NCBI RefSeq assembly: GCF_035083965.1
Contig: NC_089727.1
Location: 8,685,501-8,749,500, forward strand
Direction: 5' to 3'
DNA: 64,000 nucleotides
DNA from: Branchiostoma lanceolatum
Taxonomy: Eukaryota; Chordata; Leptocardii; Amphioxiformes; Branchiostomatidae
How positions within the stretch are numbered: the stretch's first letter is position 1; every line of letters starts with the position of its first letter. The translations under genes were made by a program, and so were the position numbers. Below the pieces are notes generated by a model that was not told the DNA's origin, made no database searches, and worked only from the letters and a program-made list of their open reading frames with translations. Below are positions 9,801 to 21,397 of the stretch, piece by piece.

Positions 9801-11921
9801 CTAGGCGTGTTTTTGGCGTCACACAACAACTCGTGATCTCCGCTATAAGACAGTCGGTCATATTTGTACCTGACCTTGTCATCTCTTACGTCAGAGTCAT
9901 GCTTTATTTGCCCCATTTAGGATCTCAAGGTCACGAACGAGCAGGATAGATACCGCTGTTGAGCGACCAAAATCGGATTTGTCTGACCTATGACATTATG
10001 AATTGAACATGATCCATGATCTTAAAATATGATCTGAAAGACAAGATGTACAAAACACGCAAAAGTTACCAAATACATCAAGTCTTCTTTGTAAATGAAA
10101 TTTGCTTGAACTTCTAGCTTTCTATCGAACTTCAAAATCAGAATCAGTCAAATAAATTCAAGCATATGATATAAATCTATCATCAAATGTACTATGATAT
10201 GGTATGGTATGGTATTATAGAGATCTTTATTGACACAACAAAAGCACAGCGACTTTCGTAAGGTCTACTACATACATACATACAAACGAATAAGTGCATA
10301 TAAATGAGTTATATGATATGGTATGATATGATATGATATGATATGATATGATGTGATGTGATCGGGAGTTTTTCAACTGAAATAATCGTGCGTATATACC
10401 TTCAGAGCAGTTTCAAAGTCTTCGTCAAATCTGAGGATGCCATCATTGTTGATATCTGTAAGATACAAAAGGATGTTTATGTATACGATCGTATTGGAAT
10501 GCTTTATAGCCTGGAACCCAGACTGTTGCCGGGGCCTGCACCGGTCAGCTCTTCGGCCCCAGGGTCAACAATGCCCCCGATGAAATTTTGCCTCAGCTCC
10601 CATGAGGAAAACCATAAGTTGTTGATTGAATTCAGGCATGCAAAAATCACCGGGGTAGGCTTAGTTGGCCAGGTGGGGATAGTAGCTTACAGTGCCGAGG
10701 GAACCCCTGCCTACAGCCCTGGGATAGACTGGTGACGAGGCTTGATACTTTCCCAGGCGACATAGAAAAATAAAACTGTTAGCGGATGTCAATGAACAAT
10801 CAGCCTCGTGTTTGCACCATGATTTGATATTCTAACAGAGTTGTGCGCCTCGCATTCTTTACGTTTGACAAATGACATTCACAGCAACGCCAAGTGTTAT
10901 ATTTGTAAACATGTACACGTGATCTAAATGTGAATGATCTAATGAGTTCAAGGTCGGGTCAGTCTGGTTTGTTAATGCGTTATCTTGTAGTCGGTACCTT
11001 TATCAGCCAAGTCATAAAAAGCACTCCTTCGTATTGACTTTTGCGCGGCGCTAAGGGATCGTGCTATCGGTACAGTCTCTGACAAATCAAAATCACATCG
11101 TAAGGGATCGTTCTACATAGTATCTATCTTGTATGTAAGTCCTCCACCATGTAGTTATGATCAATGAGAATGGTGTTATAGATTTTCTCGTCGAAAAATA
11201 GAGAGGCAGATAGTGGATCATGCCATATGTTACTAGCATCTTACTTGTCCAAAATGGGCCTGGTATCAATCGTTATGGTAATTTGTGTATTTTGCTGTCT
11301 TCCGTTTACATCCTACGTCATATTCCAATTATGAAATCAAGGGTCACATAAATCCAAGTTTGGTCGTACAGCGATCGCCGTTTAGTGGAAGTTAGTAACG
11401 ACTTGTGTTTTCATTCTTTATATTCAAACTGTCCATTTTGACATCCTACGTGTCGCTTAATATACACGTGGACACAACTCAAAATACCTTAAGGGTCATG
11501 TAGTGGGTGTGACTTTAGCAGGCTTGACTTATATGTGTACTGTCCCCCTAGCTGTTGTCGTACCTATAGTTTGTGATGTGTTAAATATCAAATGTTGACG
11601 TATTTTAGAAACCTGAGTAACGTTATACTAGTTAATCCGACTTTAAAATCCAGTTGCCCAAACGTAAACACGTATGAACGAGTCACTTCACAAAGATTTA
11701 TGCCATTGTTTACATGAATAAGGAACAAGTATACGCCCACCGTAGAAGTCGAAGCAGTTCTCTATTTTCTTCCTCTGGAATTCCGTTAAAGCCACGGCTT
11801 TAGCAGAAGCATCGACGCTGTAGAACCGCAATGGAGCAGGGTTACGCCTAGTGAGAGGAGTGCACGCCTGCTGTAGTCTTAGACCCACGGGAAGAAGCCT
11901 CCTGCCAGCGGTGGAGGCCAT
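6890..11921 (-). CDS. Four-EF-hand protein with mitochondrial-type presequence (SCP/calexcitin-like)
   Basis: Coding exons in reading order are 11921-11741, 10455-10400, 8478-8223, 7599-7505 and 7000-6890, giving 232 residues. Four canonical-length EF loops are visible: 61-72 (DINNDGILRFDE), 117-128 (DGKGDQQITREE, Gln instead of Gly at position 6), 162-173 (DTDGDNTIKLKD, ends in Asp) and 195-206 (DINGDGMVSRTE). Spacing and the aromatic helix YYRRWVAFWNNL resemble the sarcoplasmic calcium-binding/calexcitin group. The N-terminus (MASTAGRRLLPVGLRLQQAC, then more Arg and RFYS) is Arg-rich with no acidic residue for about 35 positions, as in mitochondrial import signals. I chose Met at 11921 because a longer in-frame extension upstream shows no similarity to anything. 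Loops 1, 3 and 4 each span an exon junction. It is probably a calcium buffer or sensor; the partner is unknown. Confidence 0.87.
7106..7412 (+). repeat. Dispersed repeat, family C, copy 2
   Basis: It shares 'agaaaggtaac', 'tggtctaacctaac', 'agcccctccggctctgtcc' and 'gtaaccatggtgacagctgt' with the other copies. It sits in the last intron of the EF-hand gene. Confidence 0.7.
7600..8222 (-). repeat. Intron made of tandem copies of the end of exon 3
   Basis: The core ctgtatcaatagcgtggtag or a close variant occurs at about 7641, 7882, 7963, 8047 and 8127, and in the exon itself at 8226. The period is ~77-84 bp once the 155-bp MITE at 7721-7875 is removed. Each unit corresponds to the last ~40 bp of exon 3 (codons for NTYxAIDTD), the splice donor (gtatga/gtacga) and the first intron bases. 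The array fills the intron from the exon 3 donor to the exon 4 acceptor. Confidence 0.85.
7721..7875. mobile_element. MITE, TAGCCT termini, ~9-bp target duplication
   Basis: The ends are tagcctgtataccaggctcc and, inverted, tagcctctaccaggctcc. Flanks gtgcgtacg (7712-7720) and gtgcgtact (7876-7884) match at 8 of 9 positions, a near-perfect target duplication. It interrupts one unit of the exon-derived array, so it inserted after that array existed. Related to 13538-13754. Confidence 0.8.
8479..10399. other. Intron 2 of the EF-hand gene
   Basis: I find no further exon here. It contains a T-rich tract near 8558-8583 and an ATGAT/TATGG simple repeat at about 10311-10360. Confidence 0.5.
10311..10360. 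repeat. ATGAT-type microsatellite
   Basis: Repeated atgat units (tgatatgatatgatatg and variants) stand 40 bp from the 3' end of exon 2 of the EF-hand gene. A shorter tract of tatgg units lies near 10198-10215. Confidence 0.85.
10456..11740. other. Intron 1 of the EF-hand gene
   Basis: No exon is visible. A stretch at 10504-10747 starting tagcctggaacccag and ending with a loosely inverted gacgaggcttg may be another short element; the arms match poorly, so this is weak. Confidence 0.4.
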
Positions 11922-13253
11922 TGCTGTGCGACGTGTTAGGGTGACCCGACGGGGTTGTGTTTTGACAGTGCAGGAACTGCACTTCTTACTTCTCACAAAA
12001 GGGGGCGCTTCTTTTTGCAGACGAAAAAGCACCACCTGTTTTGGCCGTGTGTGTGTCCTCGCCCCATATGTCATACGCCATCCACATGACTTTATTTCTC
12101 GTTTTGACAGACAACATGGTAGCCAAAAATAACAAGGACAGGACAAATAGGATTTCTGTGAAGGGTATGAACTTAACCAGCGGTCACCTTGGCTAAAATG
12201 TGAGAGTGGGCGGTTTAGAACTATAACATTACACACAGGGAATTTCAGTGACCTTGTCTTTTTTCTGGTCGTTGTTGCAATATCATCTATGAATGTCAAG
12301 AAAAGGGGTGGGCGCATTTCATCAAAGCAGGAGCAATTTTTAATATGTGTCTTTTTTCATCATATTCTGCCAGATTATTCTAAGATTCATATCTTATACG
12401 CTCTGATTTCCTTTATCATTTACATGTACGTGTGTTAGGTAACATACATACTCATAAAACACTTTGTTTGTAACTGTAAAATTATCATAATGATGCTTAC
12501 TAAACACATTGTATGCGTACGGCATTTGTTTTTTTCTTGTCCTTTCTTCATCTTGTCAAAGGATCGACATGACATTATTCGATCTCCTTTATCTCCTTAT
12601 TTATTCATGGGGCAATTGTCGTCTTGAGGTCACCTGCGCGCCGAATGGTAGTTCCTCGCAATTCAGCCTCTGGTTGCGAAGAGAGAGTATTCGGCCTACC
12701 TGATGATAATAATAATGATAATTCATAAATAATGCAAAGTGGCCTTTGTTGTAACAACGCCAATAGCAATTATATAGAAGGAAAAACAAAACAAGGTGTG
12801 CAAAACACTAATATATTAGCAAGTGTTATCACTGAAAATGTATATCTCCAATGTGGAAAATGCATTAGATAACCCTCAAATACCGTTCAATGGCCGGCTT
12901 CTAGGCACAGAAGAAGAAATGTGTAACCACTCTCCCCTACCGGAGACCACTCAGATAAATGGTTCATCCCAAACGCGCCCCAGGGCATTAGGGTTGGGTG
13001 GGGACAGCATGGCACTGTTTTTAGGCCGGCTGTGCGCTTGAATGCATCATTTGTTAAATTACAGTGACCTTTCACACCGGTCTCTGGAAATGTGCTCATT
13101 TCAACAAGCAACGTGACCCCCAAAACAAAAAACCGGGAGTCTTTTAAAGTCACCAACAGAACAACTAGGCCATGGCAACAAGAAGTAAGGGCATTGCATC
13201 GGTGAATTAGTGACGTACATCATGAAATATTTACTAGGACAGCTGTCTTTGAA
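11922..13253. other. Divergent intergenic region
   Basis: It lies between the EF-hand gene (-) and the first sialyltransferase (+) and so must carry both promoters. I found no TATA box or convincing open frame. The 12890-13050 part is GC-richer than its surroundings and may be a repeat. Confidence 0.4.
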
Positions 13254-16200
13254 ATGATTGCCGACCGACGTGGTAGCATGGACGACTTGCCCAGTCGTAT
13301 GCCAAGGGTGACACTACAGAGACTAGGACTTGCCATGACCGTCCTTGTCTTGTTAAACTTCTTCCTGAGTTTCCAAGACGTGGTGAAAGTAGAGATACAT
13401 CTCAAAAGACGTCAGCACACCTGGTGGACCCACAACAGGTAAGGCCTGGTGACAACATGTTATTGTTTGGAGGCATTGTGATAATATCTAGAATAGTTCA
13501 GTGTGCTGAATGGTAAATAAGGACTGTGGCCTATTAGTAGCCTCTACCAGACTCCAGAGGCGGCTGGAAAGAGTAAAAATTAGCCAAATAGACAGAAAGC
13601 CAAGAGGAGTTAGTCTGCTATAGGGGTACAGTTTTACCGCTCTGAATGGCATATTGGACCCTTTCTCCGTAGCCGACTCGCTTAGCATAATATTCACTCT
13701 ATTTGGCCAATTTCTACTATTTTTCCAGCCATCCGCGAAGCCTGGTAGAGGCTAGCTTAACGTTAATTTATCACATGGACGAACAACATTTCTTTTGTTT
13801 TTCTTTTCTGCTTCTTTGTCCTTTTCTTCACGGTTGAATGGCGACCCGAAACAATGATGTGCTTACACAAAGATTTAGGTCCACAAAGTGATTAGAACAC
13901 CCACTGCACAAAAACCGCTCTTTAAGCACCTTATCTGTTGTCCAAACCAGTCTTTCAATACAATATTATCCAGTACACTATTTTCACACAGATTTAACAC
14001 TACCGACAGTCCCAAGTCTGACAATAAAACGTCGTCCTACAATCACTCCCAGGATGCTTTGCGGCGCAAGTATGATACCGTTGAATCTCTGATGGTGCCA
14101 ACTGACGTGGACGCATGGAAAGTAAACAGCACAGAAGTTCTACACTGGAGGTGAGATTATTACCCTCGGGAAGGAGGTTAACCTCCTAAGGGGGTACTGT
14201 TTTTGGATGTGTCTGTTCGCACCTGTAACTGAAGATCTTTTTTGATGGATTTGTATGGATTTTTGTGTGGGAAGATAATGAGGTCACAAAGAAACATTTG
14301 TGGGTCCCTAGCAGTATTCTCAGGTACTGCAGCATTACAGGCTGACACCCCCTACCTGAAAGTAGTATGGTATAGTCCATGGACAGTTGGTCAACCGTCA
14401 CCCCGACGAATGACCCTTTATGGAAGAAGATGGGATTGATCAAGGGAAGAAGGGAAGGGAAGGGGAGGATCGCTAACAAATATGGTGACTAGGGCTATGG
14501 CATTAAGGAATTCACAACTTAGAAAAATATGAAATTCACAATAATATTTCAATTTTCGATTTGATGTGCAATCTATTGATAAACTGCGTGCCCCGCTTTT
14601 TCAGACGATACATCACCCAGTACTTCAACCCGGAGAAAGACTTCACCGTTCTGAAGTCCGAGTACAAAGTGGGAGACACCGTCAAGTACGAGGTTTCCGT
14701 TCGGGATAGATGTAACATCACCGAGGAACTTCACCAAAACATGCCGGAAGTCAACCCTTTGGCGGGAAAACTCTTCCGGACGTGCTCCGTGGTGGGGAAT
14801 TCTGGGATACTTCTCAACAGCGGCTGTGGTCGGGACATTGACTCAGCCGACTTCGTCATCAGGTATTTTGATTTTTTTTTCTAAATATGATAAAAGAGAT
14901 AGGTTGTTTTCGATGAGCTACTTTGACTCATCCCTGTAAGATAGTAAAGTTAGACATTCAAATTACGTTCTGAAGTCCTAACACGTTCTCTTTCATGGAA
15001 TGAAGGAATGAAGGAATTAATGAAGGAATTAATGAAGGAATGAATGAAGACGAGACACATTTTATTTCCAAATGTTCAATTAACCTTGACGACAGAACAG
15101 AATTGTTTAAAGAAGTCACAATGACATACCCCATTTTTCCTACATCCACGGACGAACAGAAAGGACAAAATCACAAAACCCACAGATTATCATTTTTAAG
15201 TGTGGCTTTTCGTCTTCCTCATTTCAGAATCCTCTGCATTCCAAAAAAGAAGCCAACCCCAGGTTTTCTTAGCCTGAGTACCAACCTCCGTAGTGACCGC
15301 TGGCTCAAAAGAATTCGCTTGCTAACCACGGAGTCTGACCCTGCGCGTATCCGTCACGGCTGTTAGTCAGATATTCGTTTCGATTTTGAACGAGCTCGCT
15401 GATTGGCCCCATTCGTCTAAGCTCCTCCCCATGCCACACTGTTCTTCGTAACGGGTAGGTTCTAAGAACTGTTGCCATGGCGATTCTTTCAAAACTATAC
15501 CCGAACAGGGCAATAGAGACACATTGGAACGAAAAATGGCACCGAACGCAGCTCGAATTCCCCTCATTGCGTGATAATGAGACAGCCGTGACGGATACGC
15601 GCAGGGTCAGACTCCGTGGTTAGCAAGCGAATTCTTTTGACCCAGCGGTCACTACGGAGGTTGGTACTCAGGCTAAGGTTTTCTATCTACAGCCCATACT
15701 TGTATCTGTGTATAATCTTGTTACAATAATGTCAATCACTGTCCATTATTTCATGTGTGTCTCCAATGTTTCTACCATGGAATTGCAATTAGCCCTTGGG
15801 CATAAAACTTTCATTACCTTTCTTCAGGTGTAACTTGGCCAAAACCCTGCCCTATGTCCATGACGTTGGCATCAAACATGGCCTGACGACCATGAACCCC
15901 TCGGTCATGGCTCACGACTACAGATACCTGGATCAGAACGCCACGGTCAAGGCCAGGTTCGTGGATAGACTGCGGCAACTCGGGGACTCCATCTTCTATC
16001 AGTTCGCCTTTGTAAACAAGAATGGCAGAGACTACATGCAATGGACCAACGAGATTATAGTAAACGAGAGTCTTCCTCTTAAAAGTGTCTTTCCACCGCG
16101 AACCTGCAACGGCAAGATTAGAAAGTGAGTATTTCCTTGTATTCTGCCATATGCTATTGTAGAAGATATATCTATTTATTTTTTAATGAGTCTACTCAGT

Positions 16201-16858
16201 GCAAGGCCACAGGGAGCACTTTTGGTTAATCAACTAACACTCACTGTAGCAGCATCTCTTCCTATGTCAGAAACATCAAGCTTAGGCAAGGTCGATTAAC
16301 TGGCTCAATAGGAGAAGCAGGGGTTACGAAGGCTTCTCGGGAAATTCCCTGCCCTATGAATGTATGCTTTGAATTCGAAGGGTTTGATGTGTTTAGCGAC
16401 ACTTTATTTTTTTGCAGTATGTATATAATATGAGTGAGTGTGATATAGTGTTCATATCTCAACATAAAAAACTAGGACAAAAATGTGTAATACATTTTTG
16501 ACACTTTGGTCACAAGACAAGAATACGTAGTTGGCAAAGTTTCAATCATATATCTTAGTGACAAACGGTGTGTTGTTTTGACAGAGTTTGGAGCAGAACG
16601 AGAGAGTTCCAGTTCAAGCGTCCCTCCTCCGGCATGTATATGATCACGGTGGCGCTCACCATCTGTGACGAGATCCACGTGTACGGCTACTTCCCCTTCA
16701 AGGAGGACCACCGCGGTACCAGGCTACGGTACCACTACTACGACCACCGGCGGTACTCCACGGGCGGACTGCACGCCATGCCCAAGGAGTTCAGGGCCCT
16801 CAGACTGTTACACGACAGAGGAGTCCTCAGACTTCACAACGACAGATGTAGACCTTAG
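13254..16858 (+). CDS. Alpha-2,8-sialyltransferase, ST8Sia II/III/IV-like
   Basis: Coding exons are 13254-13438, 13992-14150, 14605-14862, 15828-16124 and 16585-16858, 390 residues. It should move sialic acid from CMP-Neu5Ac onto a terminal sialic acid in the Golgi. There is a short basic cytosolic tail, a membrane anchor at about 24-40 and an N-glycosylated stem. Sialylmotif L starts at 173 (RTCSVVGNSGILLNSGCG), motif S at 312 (RPSSGMYMITVALTICDE), motif III is HYYD at 350-353, and motif VS is H363 to E368 (HAMPKE). Cys175/Cys327 and Cys189/Cys388 match the two disulfides of the family. An intron cuts motif L between R201 and C202. The segment 291-312 before motif S is basic (KIRKVWSR), vaguely like the polysialyltransferase domain, so oligo- or polysialic acid synthesis is possible but unproven. 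Met9 and Met16 are alternative starts. Confidence 0.92.
13538..13754. mobile_element. MITE, TAGCCTCTACC termini
   Basis: Arms of ~56 bp start tagcctctaccagactcc and, inverted from the right end, tagcctctaccaggcttc; both continue through 'ggctgg' and 'ccaaatag'. It is the same family as 7721-7875. Its flanks no longer show a clear target duplication, so it may be older. It lies in intron 1 of the first sialyltransferase. Confidence 0.8.
15270..15675. mobile_element. 406-bp MITE with 94-bp inverted repeats and 9-bp target duplication
   Basis: Arms 15270-15363 and 15582-15675 are inverted copies with one mismatch seen. The outer end is tagcctgagtaccaacctcc. Direct flanks aggttttct at 15261-15269 and 15676-15684 are identical, a perfect 9-bp target site duplication. 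Long arms and a 9-bp duplication fit a Mutator-like non-autonomous element. It sits in intron 3 of the first sialyltransferase; near-identical arms suggest recent insertion. Confidence 0.92.
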
Positions 16859-16873
16859 TTAATATTAAGATTT

Positions 16874-17222
16874 ACCAATCAGGGGTAGTGCCTTCTCTGA
16901 CGTCATCTGTCCCAGAATGCGAGAGTTTTAGATCATGCTGAGCTTCACCAATCAGCGGTAATGCATTCCCTGACGTCACCTGTGCGAATTCGCCATAGCG
17001 ACAGCGGTAGATCCTCAGCTTCACCAATGGTATGCAAAGGCTTCTCTGACGTCACCTATGAACTGCAACGACGATGATGATGATGAACTGTAAACCCAAT
17101 CAATCAGGAAAGATACCATCTCTGACGTCACATATCCCAGAATACATCATAATAAAAATGGATCCTGACTGGACCTATCAGAGTCAATATTTTTCCTGAC
17201 GTCTTACCACTCTGTGACGTCG
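16874..17222. promoter_or_regulatory. Tandem CCAAT + CRE (TGACGTCA) array
   Basis: TGACGTCA is present at 16898, 16971, 17047 and 17123, with TGACGTCT at 17197 and TGACGTCG at 17215. CCAAT stands about 23-26 bp before each of the first four (near 16874, 16948, 17023 and 17098). The period is 73-76 bp. The palindrome is the CREB/ATF site. The array starts 16 bp after the stop codon of the first sialyltransferase and ends ~0.8 kb before the start codon of the second. Confidence 0.7.
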
Positions 17223-17276
17223 AACGTCCCTGGCCTGGTCATAATTTCAAATGTCGAACCTATTATAAACTAATCT

Positions 17277-17418
17277 AATAAAAGAGTGAATAGTAGAAAA
17301 ATAGAACACAGTTGAATAAAAGAACTGTTCCTTGTTGGTCGAATGCAATTTTGTTATGGATGCCGTGTGTCTATAAAATGCCAGTTTAAGTTGGTTGCTA
17401 TACTTTTCGTGAAATAAA
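17277..17418 (+). terminator. Candidate polyadenylation signals of the first sialyltransferase
   Basis: AATAAA occurs at 17277-17282 and 17413-17418, with an earlier one at 17151-17156 inside the CCAAT/CRE array. If either later site is used, the array is transcribed as 3' UTR. Confidence 0.4.
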
Positions 17419-17874
17419 GGATATGATCACATATCATATGCCCTGGTCTGAAACTCAAAACATCCACAAACATCGTGTGGGTTGTGACAAGCAAAAGCAA
17501 TTATGAATGTAAATAACTATGACTAATTTCAGAGTGATCCATTTGAAAACCAAATCTAGACGTTTATTCCTTGATGTCATACAGCAGATTCTATAAAAAC
17601 GTAATCTCCAGATTTTATCTTAAATTTGTGACATGAGAAAACTTGTCAACTCTATACGTCATACCAAAACGCACGTCAATTGCGGGTAATGATAAACGTG
17701 TACAACAGCTTAGGGGAGTTATATAGCCCCCCTCCCCATTTAAGATTGCTGTTTCCAAGGCCAGTCGCTCGTTTTAGTCTAATCGTGCCTACAGGTAAGG
17801 TTGAATGACCTTTGCGGCACACGTCAGACCAGTTTTTTCCACTAGTTGACACGACATAATTACCATAATTAAAA

Positions 17875-17925
17875 ATGGCGGCAGTGCCAAAACATGTAGA
17901 AGTAGTCTCGTCTAAATCAGATTAA
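17875..17925 (+). other. Possible upstream ORF of the second sialyltransferase
   Basis: A 16-codon frame (MAAVPKHVEVVSSKSD) opens in aaaaATGGCG, a strong initiation context, and closes 91 bp before the start codon at 18017. If transcription starts upstream of 17875 it would lower translation of the main frame. The transcription start is not known. Confidence 0.3.
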
Positions 17926-18016
17926 CCTTGGCCCCAGAAAACGGACCAATCGTGTTGAGATTGGTGTATAACTGTTAAAACGATAGGAGAAACCCCGCAC
18001 AGATACAAGAACTACA

Positions 18017-21000
18017 ATGAGACGACGTTTGCAGTACCTCTCCACCAGGTGAGTTCCTTTTAAATAATTTGATTAGAGGGAGGGGTCGGAAACTTCATGT
18101 GAGTGACGAAAACCCGGAAACTGGACACACGCTGTTTTCAGTCAGCCTTTGGTCATGATTTTTCAAAGGTTGATATACCTATGGAAACCATGATGTGTGT
18201 GTCATGTTCTTGACTAGATTGTGAGTTGCCAGTGCAAACTATACGTCTCATGTTGCGTGGCAACCTTGAAACAATTTAAGATACAGTTATATAGCAAACA
18301 TTACATAACAAACTACTTATATTGGATTGAACTTCAAAATCAGTAATTTCATTACGTGGCTGTGCAGTGGTTAACATTTCACCAGCCATCTCAGGATGTT
18401 CGTTTGTATCATACACACATACATACATAACGTTACATACGAGTACATAGGGGACGGTCCAAAACGGATTATAGATAGTAGTGAGAAAATTTGGGTACAA
18501 TTTTCTAGACAATACTTCGATTGAAACTTAGTCGTTTGATGGTCTAATTCTTTTTTTACATCTGTAAGTTCAAAAGTTTATCTTTGTCTTCACCCTCCCT
18601 ATGTATGTTTGCTATTTTCAACCAGTCCACTTCTAGTCTGTCCTTGACGACTCATTTTAACAGTCACCGTTCTGTTGCGATGTGGTCGTCACTGAAAAGG
18701 CCTTGACACCTTATACATACGTCATTTCATTTACAACCCCACCCGACCCCCACACCTCCCAACAAGGAACCACCAAAATCTGGCCACAATGGTCAGGTGA
18801 GATCCTTATAAGGAGGTGGTCACTAGTTTTATTGCATATACTATTTCTTCAGTGACACGTTGGTAGCAGGGCGTCAAATCTGTGTGGCTCTCCTCAAAAT
18901 ATCGGACCTCCGGCTTTACATCCCATCCGAGAGAACGGCCTTTACGAAAGCTATGTACTCATTTTAATCAACATGAATAGAGTGATGGAATAGGTGTGAC
19001 GTGCCTCTCCCACGGGCACATTATTCTGGCCTTCTAGGGTTTGGAACCCATAACCTTTAGATTCTAAGAACAGCCCACAAGACCACGCTGACAAAGTTCA
19101 ATTGTTTTCAGGATCAGACCGCTGGGGTTTCGCAAGACTAACTTCAATATGTTCCTGATCGTACTGATAAATGTACTTGGCATAACCTTGGTTATATACG
19201 GAATTCGACTCGGCAGTGAAGACAAGACAATCACCAAGGCTTATGGCATAGACTTACAAGACATTACGAACAGTACTACTTACAACAGAGAAGAAGTCGA
19301 AACAGCAACAGATTCGGAAGAGACTTCATCGGAAGAGGAGTCAGACGAGTGGCACCTGAATCCCTTTCCTGCCCTGAGGGCTCTATGGAGCAATACAGAG
19401 AGTACCCTACCAGTTATGCCAGAGTTAGACAGCATAGAGAACCAGGTCACTTACCCTGAAGCCACCAACCCCATCATGGAAAGAATAGAGAAGCACTGGA
19501 ACGAGGAACTTTGCCAAGCTATGCAGTAAGTATGATTAGTTATATATTTAACGTTATTGTTTCACTTGTTTTCATTGTTTATTGTTCATTGTGTATTTGC
19601 ATAAATACAAACATTGAATCATATAATGATGACAGGGAAGAAACAAAACATGCAGGGGAGGCCAGAAATCTATATTTGGCTTATCCTGGGCCCCCCTCAA
19701 AACGTGATACTAAAATTGTATAAATTATAAAGTAGCTATACATTGCTAAGCAAGCAAAATTGACTAATGGATGAAAAAAGTCAAAATTATATAATGGCCA
19801 GATTCACCGGAAGTTTACAGATATGAAGACAATTAAGAGTCTTCAAATCTATGAAAGGAAAAGTGAAATATCTTATCCCACAGACAGCTGTTTAAACGGC
19901 CTATCATCATGATTGTTTGAGCGAAAATAGATACATTGTATTTGACAAACTCAAGAGACCCAGAATCAACGGAAAAAGTGATGTTGTCAATTTTAATTTT
20001 TTTCAAAGTATACACTATAAACAAATTTTGTCGTTGTTGATTTTTTTTCTATTTTGCTGAATGTTAACATGGCATTGTCCAAATGTTAACAACTGGATGT
20101 TTTCTGTAGGAATTTAAGCCGACGTTTCTACGACCCAAGACGGCACGTGATCCCCCTTAGAGAACTCTACAAGTTCGAGCGATTCTGCAACTCCTCCACG
20201 TTCACCTTAAAGACTTCTACCAAAACCAAGAAAAGACTATGTGACGTCGTCAGCACACCCATCCAACACTACCGCACATGCGCAGTAGTGGGGAACGGAG
20301 GCATCCTCCTAAACAGTAGCTGTGGTGCTGAGATAGACGCTCACGACTTTGTCGTCCGTTCCAACCTCCCTCCTACACTGCCCTACCGACAGGACGTTGG
20401 AATAAAAACCAACTTCACAGCTGTGAATTTCGAACGCCTTATACAAGTCAGAGACCAACTGAAGTCGTCCAATCCTCGTGTGTTGGATGACGTGTTCGCG
20501 AGGTTTAGGAGTTCCCCGGGTATGGTGTTCGCGTACGGACTGAGTCTGTCGGACGAGAGGAACCAGAGGAGAATGACTGGTACTGCGCGGACTGTCAGAG
20601 AGAGGGGCCTGCCTGTGACGTTTGCGTTCGCTCACCGATCGTACATGGACAGCAAAGGGTAAGTAAACTGGGACGATGAAGATTAACCGACATGGTGGGG
20701 TTGGGAATAAAATGATGCTAAGTTGCTGTCAAAGTAAAAAAAATTCCCAGATTGATTCACTCTAAACTTGAAGAGGGACAGTCCTTTTCTTTTTTAAGCC
20801 AACCCCGTTTAGTAATTCTCTATTGATGATTATCTTCTGTTTAATTTTTCTAGCTAGCTCTTCATAATTATCCTATCTTTCCCTAACACACACACACACA
20901 CACACACACACATCCACTCACACATTCCTCACATGGACGCCAAATCTTACAAACAAATGTTCTACTTCGAAGGAAACTGTTTTGATGTATCATGTGCGTA

Positions 21001-21397
21001 TTGTTTTGATCCCATGTAGCTGTTCCGATGTAGGTACTGTATATTCTGTGTCCATGTAGGTATTCTGACGTATGTATGTTGTGTCGGTGTCAGTGTTCTG
21101 ATGTATGTGCTGTGCCCGTGCAGGATGTGGTACCTTCTGTCCGGCAAACAGAACCACCTCCCCTCCACTGGTCTGAACGTCATGGGGCTAGCCTCGTCCT
21201 TCTGCGACAAGATCTCCCTGTACGGCTACTTCCCTTTCGACTCCGACATACACGGGAAGAAGGTCCCCTACCACTACTACGACCAGAAGCTGGCGGCGGG
21301 TTCACACAACATGGCCAACGAGTTCATAATCTACAGGAGACTGCATGACCTGGGTATAATCAGGCATATAATCGGTCGCTGTGATCCCGATCCTTAA
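18017..21397 (+). CDS. Alpha-2,8-sialyltransferase-like protein, second of cluster
   Basis: Coding exons are 18017-18048, 19112-19525, 20110-20658 and 21124-21397, 422 residues. The tiny first exon encodes a basic tail (MRRRLQYLST) joined in phase to exon 2, which supplies the membrane anchor at about 24-42. The stem is long and carries an acidic patch (SEETSSEEESDEW). Motif L starts at 204 (RTCAVVGNGGILLNSSCG), motif S at 345 (PSTGLNVMGLASSFCDKI), motif III is HYYD at 382-385, and H393 to E398 (HNMANE) is motif VS. Cys206, Cys220, Cys359 and Cys418 fit the family disulfides. After motif L it reads VRSNLPP, Ser where the first gene has Cys. Motif L is not split by an intron. VGNGG suggests the ST8Sia I/V/VI side, but the acceptor cannot be told from sequence. 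Confidence 0.9.
18049..19111. other. Intron 1 of the second sialyltransferase
   Basis: No exon, clear element or long repeat is visible in this 1.06-kb stretch. Confidence 0.4.
20886..20911. repeat. (CA)n microsatellite
   Basis: About 13 uninterrupted CA units in the last intron of the second sialyltransferase. Confidence 0.95.

Noticed and set aside
11922-12317. Upstream in-frame extension of the EF-hand protein (209-codon frame)
   Set aside because: No similarity to anything, and the downstream Met at 11921 begins a coherent targeting leader. I take the extension as 5' UTR or promoter.
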